This document shows positions 1-9,961 of a stretch of 27,097 nucleotides of DNA, piece after piece. The notes beneath the pieces are model-generated. The model saw only the letters and a program-made list of their open reading frames with translations. It was not told the DNA's origin and searched no databases. Positions within the stretch are counted from its first letter, which is position 1. Each line of letters opens with the position of its first letter. The DNA is from Thoreauomyces humboldtii (taxonomy: Eukaryota > Chytridiomycota > Chytridiomycetes > Spizellomycetales > Powellomycetaceae): contig JADGJA010000264.1 in assembly GCA_027596035.1 (NCBI GenBank), forward strand, positions 1 to 27,097, written 5' to 3'. The translations under genes and the position numbers were made by a program.

Positions 1-106
1 CCCTCCCCCTCTCCCCGCGCCTTCCACTCTCAGTGCTTTCCACTCGCCAGCCGTTTCCGCTCCCCATCCAGCGCTTCCGGAGCCTGTACATCGTCCGTTG
101 CCAGCA

Positions 107-1241
107 ATGCTTGCGTCACCTGCTGTTACTCTTCCAGCTCCTCCAGTCTCCACGTCCTTTCCGCGTCCTACGATGCTGGCAGTGCCAGAGCCAGGCGCTC
201 AAATAGTTCCAGCAGTTGCGCCCAAGAAGAAAAGTCACAAGGCAAAGAAACCCAAGGTCGTAGCTGAGAAGCCGGAACCTCCACCGAAGAAGGAGCCGAA
301 AGTAGCCCCACCACCTCCACCGGGTATGTAACCACACTGCAGCCCCAGGCTTTCGACTTGCTAACTCGGAACCACCGTACAGAACCAGAGCCATCTCTTA
401 GTAAGAAGGATCGCCGGACAAAGGACATGATGGACAAGCTTGAAAAGTTGACCATGGATTTCGCCATGAACAAAGACGCGTATGCCGAAATCGTAGCAGA
501 GTTGCAGCCGGATATCTTCTGACGCGTCTCCTTCCATTGCAGGATCTTTCTCGAGAAGATCAAAGAGTTTCAAGCGAGTACGCGGGAGATCCTTGCAGGT
601 GCCCGCGCGACCAACACTGGGTCTGCTCGATGTGACCGCCCTGCTGACTCCGCGCCTGGCTTCGATAGGGACTGATCTCGAGTTCCAGGACGCGACGCGC
701 TCTCTGGAGGAGGCCCGGGAAAAGGACGCGCTGGACGCAGAGCTTTTCCGAAACTACCGACTGGAGTGCGCGGCGTTGATGTACAAGCATGAACACGATC
801 TTGCGATCACAGAGTTCAAGGCAAGTCTAGCTGAGTCACTCCATTCGGAAGAAAGGTTTGGCTGACACATTCCTCTCGCAGAAAGAAAGAGACGGAATGA
901 AGGAAAAGCTCATGGCGGGTCTCGAGGACAAGAAGCGGAAGATGAGAGAAGAACGCGAGAACTTCGATGTCCACCACGGTAAGGGGTTTCTCCCTTGTTG
1001 GTTTGACAAGCTGCACACTTAAAAAAGAAAAATCTCCTCGTTGATAGTGCTCGGCGAAGCACCAATAGATGACCAGCAGATGGGAACTCGGAAGGCTACG
1101 CGTGCGAACGCTGCGAAGAACCCAGAGGAGAAGAAGGAGAAGCGACGGAAGATACAGGCATTACCCGGGCTCGTCGTAACGGTATCTGAGGACGCTGCCG
1201 CGAGCGATCTGAACCTCATTAGGAGGGTTCGGCGGAGATAG
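107..1241 (+). CDS. Sds3-like subunit of the Sin3/Rpd3 histone deacetylase complex (5' end uncertain)
   Basis: Six exons: 107-323, 383-500, 543-598, 669-820, 882-978, 1048-1241; 277 aa from the ATG at 107. The same frame is open to base 2, so the protein may begin outside the window. The N-terminus is Pro/Lys-rich and disordered. Residues about 73-200 form the coiled-coil Sds3/BRMS1 domain: a D-A-Y helix, then G-T-D-x-E-F, the segment LEEAREKDALDAELFRNY, and a Lys/Glu-rich helix through MKEKLMAGLEDKK. A short SDLNLI motif lies near the C-terminus. In fungi and animals such proteins dimerise and hold Sin3-Rpd3L together in the nucleus, acting in histone deacetylation and repression. The domain appears only after splicing, which supports the exon model. 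The least certain junction is 501-542, a 42-nt intron with a GTTGCA donor. The intron at 821-881 has a GC donor. The family call is firm; which family member (Sds3, Dep1 or BRMS1-like) is not resolved. Confidence 0.8.
821..881 (+). other. GC-AG intron within the Sds3-like gene
   Basis: The exon ends TTC AAG, followed by GCAAGT, the usual consensus of the minor GC donor class. A CTGAC branch-like site lies at about 862-866 and the acceptor is CTCGCAG. Removing these 61 nt joins the helix ending AITEF-K to KERDGMKEKL in frame. The nearby GT (GTCTAG at 825) would shift the frame and destroy the conserved helix. Confidence 0.75.
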
Positions 1242-1842
1242 CAGCGGCGGGTCTTCCCGCGATCCACCCATGGGTTGGCAATGCACATGATATTTTTGGT
1301 ACTATGATTGCGGATGATGCGTCCGGCGTTCTGCACGTCGAACATTTCCTGGTGTGCGCGCGCTGTAGCGCAGCTATCACTTGGTCATGCCGGCCCTGAT
1401 CCCGTGGTGTCGGCCAGTCGGACGCTCCCGAGAGACCGTCGGTGCCCGGTCTTGACAATACAAATGTAGAAGGGAAAAACGCGTCCAGTCGCGATCGCGT
1501 CGTGTCGCGTCGGCATCTTTCGCGTTCTTTTCCCCCTCGTCTTCTCTCCCCCTCCACACACCCACGACTCGGACTCGCCACTCGACCCCTTTCCCTCGAC
1601 CGTCTCCACACAACAACCACATAACAACCGCGTACAGTACCCATTCCCGTCCCCACCTCACTCGAGTTCGTGGGTTTCTCTCGGTTCTCCTTTCTGTAAT
1701 CTGTTTTCGATTGTCTCTCTCTCCCAACCCTCCCCGTCGTCGCTCTCTGATCCCTCTTCCCATCGTTCGTGTGTTCCCCTCGTGCGTTCGCGGTTTTCAG
1801 CTCCCTTCGCGCGTGTCGCCGGTATCGCAAGGACTTCGACCG
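1242..1842. promoter_or_regulatory. Intergenic region with CT-rich promoter tract
   Basis: About 600 nt between the Sds3-like stop codon and the signal-peptide ATG of the peptidase gene. From about 1510 to 1760 the + strand is strongly pyrimidine-rich, with C/T runs broken by ACACA stretches. This is common just upstream of fungal start sites. No TATA box is obvious. Long open frames on the minus strand here are low-complexity Arg/Glu-rich translations of the tract and are not taken as genes. Confidence 0.5.
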
Positions 1843-4280
1843 ATGCACCTTCTTCTCACGGTGGCTTCATGCCTGGCTGCCTTGTCATGCGCTCACGCCG
1901 CCCCAAAGCCAGGTACGAATAGATCGAACAGAAGTTTGCGATCTGAGCTTCCTAAACTCATATCTGAGGCAGATCGTTGCAAGCTCCTTGCAGCTGAAGC
2001 GGCAACCGACAAAGGCGGATGGTTGTCCTGGAACAACGTAGTTGGATGCCTCGAAACCTTCCCACTCAACGAAGCCATCCGGCAGAGCACGATCGAGACG
2101 TTTTCCAGGACACTCGAAGGCGAATACGCCTTCACCGACATGGCGTCCGTTGCCTCCCAGCTCGATCACGGGCGATGGGATCTGGAGGACGTTGACCTCC
2201 GGAAGGCCCTGAAGAGCATGAAGAACAAGCGATACAAGAACGACAAAACATTTCACGACGACCTCGCCTTCCTTTTGCGTCAGCTCGGCGATGCACACAC
2301 CGGGTACCGAAGCTCCTGCTTCCATTCCCACTTCAGCTTCTATCAGCCTTGGGCCTTCGACGTCGTTGTCGACACCCGCACAGGAAAGCAGAACGTTTTC
2401 CTCGCCGAGGTCGCCGTGCCCGTGGTCCTCGGGGACGTCGCTCGAGACGCCTTCCTAGAACGGTTCCGCAAAGCCATCCATCGCGATCCCAGAGAACTCA
2501 TCGGATGGCGGGTCGTCAAGATCGACCAACGCGACCCTGTCGATTACATCCGGAAGTTCTCAAAGACCCAGGTGGGCCTTGTCAAGGACAAGAATCAGAA
2601 GTTCAACATCGCCACGTCCGGAAGCACAGTGCAGAGAAACGGCGACGTGACGAAACGTGTAGGACCGATGTCCATCTGGACGAACATGGAGTCTCCCAGC
2701 TCTGCTTTCCGCACGCTCCATCTCATTTCACCGGATGGCAAGCGCAGGATCACGCTTCTGGTTCCGTGGATCGCCCGAAGCAACCGGGAGATCAACTTCG
2801 AGAACTCTGAAGAGTTTTGGACGAACGCTTGCCTGGCCAAGAAGCCAGAGACTCTGGAAAGCCTGTCCAAACCTGCCGAGTCGCTTCACGAAGAGCTCAA
2901 CGGGGACGCCGTGGTTGTGCTTTCCGCTGGTAGATTCCCCAACAACACCGAAAACGCGTTCGGAAACGGATACCCAAGACTCTTGAAGAAGGGCGACTTC
3001 GCGTCGTTTCACATGCTGGACGCCGAAACCGGCGTTTCGGCCCTCCCTACCTTCACGAGCAACACATCCCCATCCGACCCCTTCGGCAAAGTAGCGCAAG
3101 CCTGCCGCGAGAAGCTGCATGACCCGGATGCCAGCGCCAACATCGGTACAGGAGGGCCGGCAGGCTGGCGCTTCTACTGTTTCATTCAGGAGATCCACGA
3201 GGGTCTTACCCTCCTGAAAAACAGCGGAGCAAAGCGTCTGATTCTTGACTGGACGAACAATGGGGGCGGTTGGGGCGATCTGGGAACCATGTTTGTCGCA
3301 GTGATGTTCCCTAACATCACTCGCCAGCAGGCCACCTTCCGCATGACTCCGTTTTTTTCGGATCTCATCGCCAAAGCCTTCGAGAAGGATCAGAACCTGA
3401 CTACGCCTCTCACCATGGTAAGTGACTGTATCCTCTGTTTCATGCATCTCAAACGCTCAAGCTCCCCCAAGTACGGGCCAGGCAACTTTGTGGACTTGGA
3501 AACAGAAACGGCCCCCCTTCCGTCGGATGTGCAGCGACTCTTCCTGAGTTCCGACAGCGGCCACACGGAGAAGTGGGGAAAGTATGCTTCCCGTTACAGC
3601 GAGCGCATAGAGATCGTGGACGGGGGTGCGATCCTCGATGAACGCCAGGAGCACAACGTGTGGAACGCGACCGGCATCCCAAGGCCATCCGAGCCGATGT
3701 GGGATTCAAAGGACGTGATGCTCTTCACCAACGGGTTCTGCGGATCTACCTGCGCGCATGCCGCACGAAAGTTGGTCGATGTGGTCGGTGTACGGTCGGT
3801 GGTAACGGGAGGTCTCGCGGGCGCGGACCCGTTCCCGTTTTCCGCATTCCCGGGCGGGAACGTAGTGGGTGAGTTCGTGCAAGAGAACCTGTCGTTCCCC
3901 CCGTCCACAATTTCCCCCATCCCAGTTGCCATGGGATTCTGTACTATTGCGAATTAGACGCTACCACTGCTAAAACCATTGCTCTCTCCCATCCAGACCT
4001 TGCCCAGATCTTCGGCGATGTCGCCAAGCTGGACATGTCGGACCACCCGCTCGCTCCTCAACCGTTCCTTCAGAAAGTGTCGCTCTTCAGAGTAAACGCC
4101 GGGGTTGGCTACTCTGTGCGTGATGACCTCCCTGCCGAATATGCTTACAAGGCGGCGGACTGCCGCATCGATCAGAACGAGAAAACCATTTTCCCTCCTT
4201 TCGCATGGCTCGCGGCCGCTGCCACATTCAACAATTGCCCTGACGCCGACAACGTGCTCGTCAATCAGGCTCGTCAGTGA
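1843..4280 (+). CDS. Secreted S41-family (tail-specific-type) serine peptidase homologue
   Basis: Four exons: 1843-1912, 1973-3417, 3472-3868, 3997-4280; 731 aa. The ATG at 1843 is the first in frame and opens a classic signal peptide (hydrophobic h-region, Ala-His-Ala cleavage site near residue 19), so the product should be secreted or wall-associated. The N-terminal domain has the C-x-E-T-F-P and AFTDMAS patterns of chytrid-type S41 proteins, followed by FHDDLAFLLRQLGDAHTGY. The putative nucleophile is Ser597 in GFCGSTCAHAA, the expected place for S41. The PDZ and Lys positions cannot be assigned by eye. The C-terminus resumes after the 128-nt intron 3869-3996 and contains PAEYAYKAADC. The first two introns (60 and 54 nt) are multiples of three without stops, so unspliced mRNA would also be translatable there. 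An AATAAA lies 112 nt past the stop. Substrate unknown. Confidence 0.8.
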
Positions 4281-4391
4281 CCTGTTAGCTGTGACTTTCA
4301 CCACGTTGACCCCATCATGCAATCACATAGATCACCGGCTGATCGAAACTGATCCGTGATATAACGCTCCGCATCACCAGGATTGGTTCAA

Positions 4392-4397
4392 AATAAA
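4392..4397 (+). terminator. Possible poly(A) signal of the S41 peptidase gene
   Basis: An exact AATAAA hexamer lies 112 nt after the peptidase stop codon and before the convergent rhodanese gene. Position and strand fit a polyadenylation signal. Fungal 3' ends often lack a strict hexamer, so this is suggestive only. Confidence 0.3.
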
Positions 4398-4512
4398 CCT
4401 CAGCGGTATGTTTGCCGACGCTACATACGTCCCTCGTGCAAACGTACGGTCCGTCCACATGTCTTGGAAAGTAGGGAAAGAGCGATCAGCCATCCAGAGA
4501 AGAAGGGATCGT

Positions 4513-5112
4513 CTACCAAGGAGCCTTCCAATATTCTTCATTGTAAGCTTCTATGAGATGTCGTCGGTCCAGACCGCTCTGCCAGTTCTCGAAGCCACCA
4601 CGAAGGATAAAGACCTCCTGAGGCGACTTGCCTTCCTGCACAGCCGTCTTCTCTCCTTTGGACAATGCTTCCGCGAACCTCTTCGCACACTTTGGGCCGC
4701 GAACTGGGAGGATTCACGAAAAGGTCAGACTGGGATGTGCTTTTTGCAATGGAGGGTGGTGGCGGAGGATCCCGAACCTTGGGAGAGGGCGCAGTGGAAG
4801 ACGACTTTTGGGACGTCGCGAAAGCGCTCCACGTGCTCCGCCGGGTGCTCGAGAAAATCACGGGATGGTATGTTCACGGCATGAAGGATGTTTCCGTGGG
4901 CAAAGTCGTCATCTCTCACTTATCGCATGACACATCCAATTGATGGGAGGGAGAGACTGGGTCAGCGTCAGCACACCTGGAGTGATGCGAGAGGCAACAA
5001 GAGGGGTACCATCGACGACGACGTAGTCGGCCCCTGCCACCTGGGATGAGTCCTCCATGAGCGCGACGAGCGCGCTCGGTTCCATGTATTTGGGATCAAC
5101 GTAGGATGACAT
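4513..5112 (-). CDS. Cdc25-like rhodanese phosphatase / arsenate reductase (Ych1/Ibp1/Acr2 type)
   Basis: Three exons on the minus strand: 5112-5010, 4918-4778, 4703-4513; 144 aa, the normal size for this single-domain family (S. pombe Ibp1 is close to it). Residues about 30-43 read VVVDVRDDDFAHG, the rhodanese beta-strand and Asp loop. HCALSQVR at 76-83 is the CX5R catalytic loop, with Cys77 as nucleophile and Arg83 binding the oxyanion. VFILRGGFENWQ follows, and the protein ends KAPW. These enzymes dephosphorylate Tyr/Thr-type substrates or, in Acr2, reduce arsenate; sequence alone does not separate the two. Both junctions (introns of 91 and 74 nt, both phase 1) are fixed by the domain. The CX5R loop itself is interrupted by the second intron. 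Plus-strand open frames over this locus are shadows. Confidence 0.85.
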
Positions 5113-5236
5113 TCTACGGGGGTATCTTGCCTGTACGTGTATGCTGAATGAACACAAGGAATCAGAGATGTACATGGACCACACGAGTCTCCAGTCCACG
5201 TTGCGCGCCTCTCTCCGTCCCGCTCTGAGGGATGCA

Positions 5237-5906
5237 TCAGATTTCTGTTCTATGGTTGGCATCAATCTTGCAAGGAGTTGAGCGAGCCCCGCGCCGGGGG
5301 GGTTTCTTTGACGACCGAAGCCACCGCACGACCCTGGGACTGCACTTTGCCATGCCTTGCACGCCATCGGCAAAGGAGTCCAGCGGGATCGCACGGGGGA
5401 CAGACGGCCTCCAGGACAGGGGGAGCTCAGCACCACCACCCTCGTCATGCAATCCGGGAATTTTGATCATCTCGTGCAGGGAGGAGCGGGAGTGGAAAGG
5501 GACGAACGTGGTAAGGGAGCCGGGGGGGGAGGGGGAGCAAGGAGAGGAAGATTTGTACCTTTGCGCTTGTAGGACGTATGTGATGGCAAATCTCAGGAAG
5601 ACGACGGGATTCCAAAAGGGCTGCGAGAAAGGACAAGCATCGATGTAGGAAAGGTGAGATGCCAGGAGATGAGGGAGAGACCCCACCCAGAGCCTTGCAT
5701 GTGGCCGATTCCCGATACCGTGGTACAGTACTCGTCAGAAACGATACCGGTAGTGACTCGGAACGGACCAGGTGAGGCAAAATGGAGCTGCCCTGCCACC
5801 CACTATAGCAAGCCGGATTCCTCAGATTTTGCTCGCGTCCTCCTTCCTTCTCTCCCCACTGGCGTTTCTCTCTGTCCCTCTCTATCTTGTCCCCCGTCAG
5901 TCGCAT
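5237..5906 (-). CDS. Hypothetical protein, tentative two-exon model
   Basis: Not recognised. The model joins 5906-5559 and 5470-5237 across an 88-nt intron with a good GTACAA donor, a pyrimidine-rich interior and a weaker CACGAG acceptor. Both sides are in phase 0, giving 193 aa. The stretch across the junction, FLAALLESRRLPEIC to SAK then MIKIPGLHDEGGG, looks like real folded protein. The first 40 residues (Arg/Glu/Lys-rich) are antisense to the CT-rich promoter of the AAA gene and may not be translated. An alternative acceptor at about 5621 (TTTCTCGCAG) suggests a different upstream exon. It would be divergent from the AAA ATPase gene, with 169 bp between starts. Existence is plausible; exact structure and function are unknown. 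Confidence 0.3.
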
Positions 5907-6075
5907 TTCATACCACTTCCAATCTTCAATACGAAACGGGCAACCAATCCTTTCGTGATCCTACCTTTCCTATAGAATATCCCCTTCATCGGAAGTACCG
6001 GGGCATCATCCTGTTCCACCTTGCTGCCCTCTGTCCGTTTGGTTGGACCCACGAGCTCCCGTCAATTGCGTAGAC

Positions 6076-9000
6076 ATGGTCGGTCAGTCCTCTCTGACAG
6101 GCCAACTGGCCCGACGGCTCCATGGCGCATCTCTCGGCTCACCGTTCCGCACCTCACGGCTGGTCGGCCTTCTTGATCACCGTTCGTCTCGGGAACCGCC
6201 AATCCGTAAGGCCGGTCAGTGGGTCGGCAGTGGGCCGCGGACCGTTCGGTCCGCTGCAAAGCACCCGTCCGTTGTGTCGCAACAGGCCAGTCAGCAGCAA
6301 CCCACCCAACAGCAACCTCCTCCCGAACCGAATCTCTTCTCGGCTCCGTTGGAATCCTTCGACAAGCTGTACACGGCAACGTCGCGCTTGACAGAAGAGT
6401 ACGGCTCCTCGACGTATCCTTACTCTCCCACGGCGGCCAACACGCGATCCTTGAAGACCCTGATGCTGGCCAGTCTGGCAGGGCACTGGAAGGTCGGAAA
6501 GAACATCCTGCTCTCATCCCCTCATCCGGGCGCTGGCGCCTTCATGGATGGCATGGTCAAGGCCACCGCCAGGGAGGTCGGCGCGGACGTCATCAGCCTT
6601 GACTACCTGGACATCCTCGTCGCCGCCGCAGAGCTCCGCGAAAGGGCAGAATCCGTGTCCAGCCCGGGATCAGTCACCGCAGAGATTCTTGAGCGCCAGA
6701 CGCCAATGACCGTCTCCCATTCGTTCACCCTCGACGAGTACCACATACGAGGGGAGGAGGCCAACTTGGAAGATCAGGAAGCCGAACTGAAGGCCATGGA
6801 AGAAGATTGGGCAAACGACGAGGAGGATGAAAGCTCGTCTGGCGTTTGGACCAATGGGAGATCCGCGCCCCTAGGCACGTCAGATAAAACTTTGAACGAG
6901 CTGCTGGAAGCGGCGGCGGCTAAAACTCCCTCCCGTCAACGAGGCCATACTCGCGCACAGGGTCAACTCTCCCGTACCGATCCCCACTTCCGGCCTGTTT
7001 CGCTTACCCTCAATCTCGCACTCAACGGGGAAACTCATTCTCAATCTGCAGTACTGCCTCCTACCGGTGAACCACAGGACTTCTCATCCGACGGTGCTGG
7101 AAAAAGCACAGCTACGAACTCGGCAGCGTTGCCCCAACGCTTTCATTGGGAACAGCCATTGGAAGACGGTCAGGTGCGCAATGTTGTCCGAGCCCTTTTG
7201 GAGTTCATCACTGCTCGTTGCGCAAGCGTCCCATCTGCCTTGTTTCCCACGCTTCAGTCACCGCGCAAACTTGTCATCTTTCTGCAAGATACCACGGATG
7301 TTCTCGAAGTCGCAGGAGACACCGGTCGCAAGTTCACACAGGCTTTGCTACATGCCGTGGACCTATTGCGCGCCGGAGGCATACCGGTGGTTCTGGTAGC
7401 CGGATGCTCGCCGACGCTCACCGTTGCCGGTAATGTGACGCGGGCGCGCGACACCGACTTTCTTTTCAATCTCTTGGCGCATCCTGGCCATCGGTCCATC
7501 TATCCGGACGATGAGCAGTTGAACCTCCACGATCGTCATCTCTTTGCGACACCTCTAGACAACATGACGACAAGGTTCGACAAGATCATGCTAGGACCGC
7601 CAGGCGTCCCATTTGAGGACGAGACAAGTCCGTCGCAACTGCGAGAATGGCTGGTGCGACTCGGTCAGGATACGAACGTGCGACTCGCTGATTTAAACAC
7701 CCGTCGGATTGTTGCGCTCTCTGCAGAAAAAGGCATCACCGTTTCAAACATCGAAAACGTCATCAAAGCAGAGTCGCAAGCAGCTGCAGTTCCGGGAACC
7801 TTTCGCTCCATATTCCATGTGTCAAGACTGGAGCATGAGTTATGGCCAACTCATCGGCTGGATCGCCTGATCTCTACCGCTGTGGGACTGATGCTTGAAG
7901 AGGCCATGGTGTCCGGCTCGAACCATGCGTCCACTGGACCTGTGACCATCGACTCCCGTCATCTTGCGGACGCCGTGCGCATCGTCACAGAAGGCGATCG
8001 CCGGAGGATAGAAGTAGAGGATCGAACTAACGCTCCTGACTTCGAAGAGAATGAACTTGAAGTCTTGCTCGACGAAGGGCTTTCGAACGTTCGACGCCTC
8101 ACGGAGCCAGAGGCTGGTGATTCAGTGAGAGTCAAGCACAGGCAGCCAAACGCAGGTGCCACGGCTACTTCGGTTCCACCGTCAAAGGCCGCGTATTTGA
8201 CGGCCTCGCAGCAGATGGCACGTGATGGCGTCAAACTCTCTACTTACGAGAAAAGATTGATCACGACGGTCGTTGACCCACACGCCATCCAAACATCTTT
8301 CAAGGACCTCGTCCTCCCCACGTCCACAAAACTCCTGCTTCAAACGCTCACGGTTCTTCCGCTACTCCGACCATCGTACTTTAGCTCGGGCGTCCTTTCC
8401 CGACACTCTGTGTCGGGCGTCCTCCTCTTCGGACCTCCTGGGACCGGAAAGACGATGCTGGCTAGTGCACTCGCCAAGCACTCTGCTGCGAGATTCATGG
8501 CGGTTTCACTCTCCGACATCTACGACAAGTACGTCGGGGAAGGCGAAAAGAACGTTAAGGCGATCTTTACCCTCGCGCGGAAGCTTAAGCCTTGCGTGGT
8601 ATTTCTCGACGAGATCGATGCCGTCTTCGGACGACGGAACGGAAACGGTGATCAAACTTCAAGACGCGAAATCGTCAATGAGTTCATGTCTGAATGGGAC
8701 GGAGTAACCGGTGACAACCGTGGTATCATCATAGTTGGGGGTAAGTACTGCCAATCAAGTGGTCCCATCCGGTGCATGTGGGAATACTGACCGCCCTGAC
8801 CTCAGCAACCAACCGACCATTTGACCTGGACGACGCCATCTTGCGTCGCATGCCTCGGCGCATCATGGGTGCGTATATACATTTGTTGGACTGCAGATGT
8901 TCTACGATAGTAGCTGACAACATATGTTTTTGATCAGTCGATTTGCCGAAACTCGAACAGCGACAAGAGATTTTGGCGGTACATCTGCGGGACGAGACTC

Positions 9001-9545
9001 TCGACCCCACTTTGGACCTCGCTGAGTGGGCCAAACGGACGGACAAGTACTCTGGAAGCGACCTCAAGAACCTGTGCGTGGCCGCCGCTCTCGCACGCAT
9101 CCGCGACGTAGTCGGTGGAGACGCCGGCCTCGAGACCCTCGTCAGCCGAGGCGGCTCCGAGGACAAGCCCACCAGACCTACCAGCAGCGACTCTCTCAAA
9201 TCGGACGAAGACACCGCACAGGTGGCCGAAGTCGCTGCCGAGACCGCCACTCCATGTCGCGACGAAGGAGACGTCGATGCGGCGACTCCGAAGGTAACCG
9301 GAGGCCGAAACCGGCGGAAGCGGCCATCGGACCAGGAGACTTCGACCGACGCTCCGACCGTGGAAGTCATCCCGTCGCTGCCCCCGCTCCTGCCGAGTCA
9401 CTTTGAGGCAGCGATGAAGCAGGTCTCGCCGAGTCTGACGGACGAGATGCAGACCCTGATCGAGCTGAGGAAGTGGGACACTCAGTTCGGAGAGAGGAAG
9501 GAGGGGGCTCCCAACAAGCAGCTCGGATGGGGATTTTCGGTCTGA
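6076..9545 (+). CDS. Large Msp1/ATAD1-like AAA ATPase with degenerate N-terminal module
   Basis: Three exons: 6076-8740, 8806-8868, 8938-9545; 1111 aa. The ATG at 6076 is the first in frame and begins an Arg/Ser/Leu-rich, acid-poor stretch that resembles a mitochondrial presequence. The AAA core lies at about 750-960: Walker A GPPGTGKT near 786, Walker B VVFLDEID near 841, the second region of homology ATNRPFDLDDAILRRMPRR with paired arginines typical of the Msp1/ATAD1/spastin group, and a final helix LRKWDTQFGE. A disordered acidic insert of about 100 residues splits the C-terminal lid. The N-terminal 700 residues contain a weak P-loop-like segment (SSPHPGAGA, about 146) and a Walker-B-like strand (KLVIFLQDTTDVLE, about 398), suggesting a decayed ATPase domain. 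No transmembrane segment precedes the AAA core, unlike Msp1. Probably a mitochondrial protein remodeller; substrate unknown. The intron junctions restore the AAA consensus exactly. Confidence 0.82.
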
Positions 9546-9961
9546 GTAGGGTAGGCCCGCCGCGATTGAACTATGGTTGAGAACCTGCGTACATGTATAT
9601 GAGCATTTCTGTATTCCCTTTGTAATTGCATTCTACATCCAATTGCCTTGCCATTGCAGAATCATAGACCTCTCGGCCTGAAGGCCTGAAGGCTTGCATC
9701 ACTGGATTGGGTGCTGTCGAAGATGGAACCCATCTCATCTCTGGAGTCTCTGGAGGGATCAGTGACGCGTTGGTGGTTCCCCCAACCCATCATGTCCGGG
9801 AGGCTTCCCTCGCAGTTCAACGGCAACGTCGACCACCTTCCAACCCAACACCATATACAAGACAAGCTGCTGCTCGTCTCAGTGAGCACCAATACCTACC
9901 TGCCTTGACTACACGCTCTGACAGAACGCCTGAGACTTTCGACCATCCCCCGAGTCCCGCC
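9546..9961. promoter_or_regulatory. Intergenic region between the AAA ATPase and carrier genes
   Basis: 416 nt holding the 3' end of the ATPase gene and the promoter of the carrier gene. An AT-richer stretch with TACATGTATATGAG at about 9590 probably belongs to the ATPase 3' UTR. Open frames continue upstream of the carrier ATG but contain no in-frame ATG. No distinct element was recognised. Confidence 0.35.

Noticed and set aside
1219..1848. Minus-strand open frame of 209 codons, Arg/Glu-rich
   Set aside because: Low-complexity antisense translation of the CT-rich promoter; no domain and no good splice or start context.
4408..4943. Overlapping plus-strand open frames of 158, 100 and 92 codons, one containing DDFWDVAKALHVLRRVLEK
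   Set aside because: They lie antisense to the rhodanese phosphatase exons, whose catalytic motif and spliced frame are unmistakable. The plus-strand frames match no family and break at the exon boundaries.
5654..6073. Plus-strand frame of 139 codons upstream of the AAA gene
   Set aside because: Covers the CT-rich promoter and stops just before the AAA start codon; composition is that of a translated promoter, without domains.
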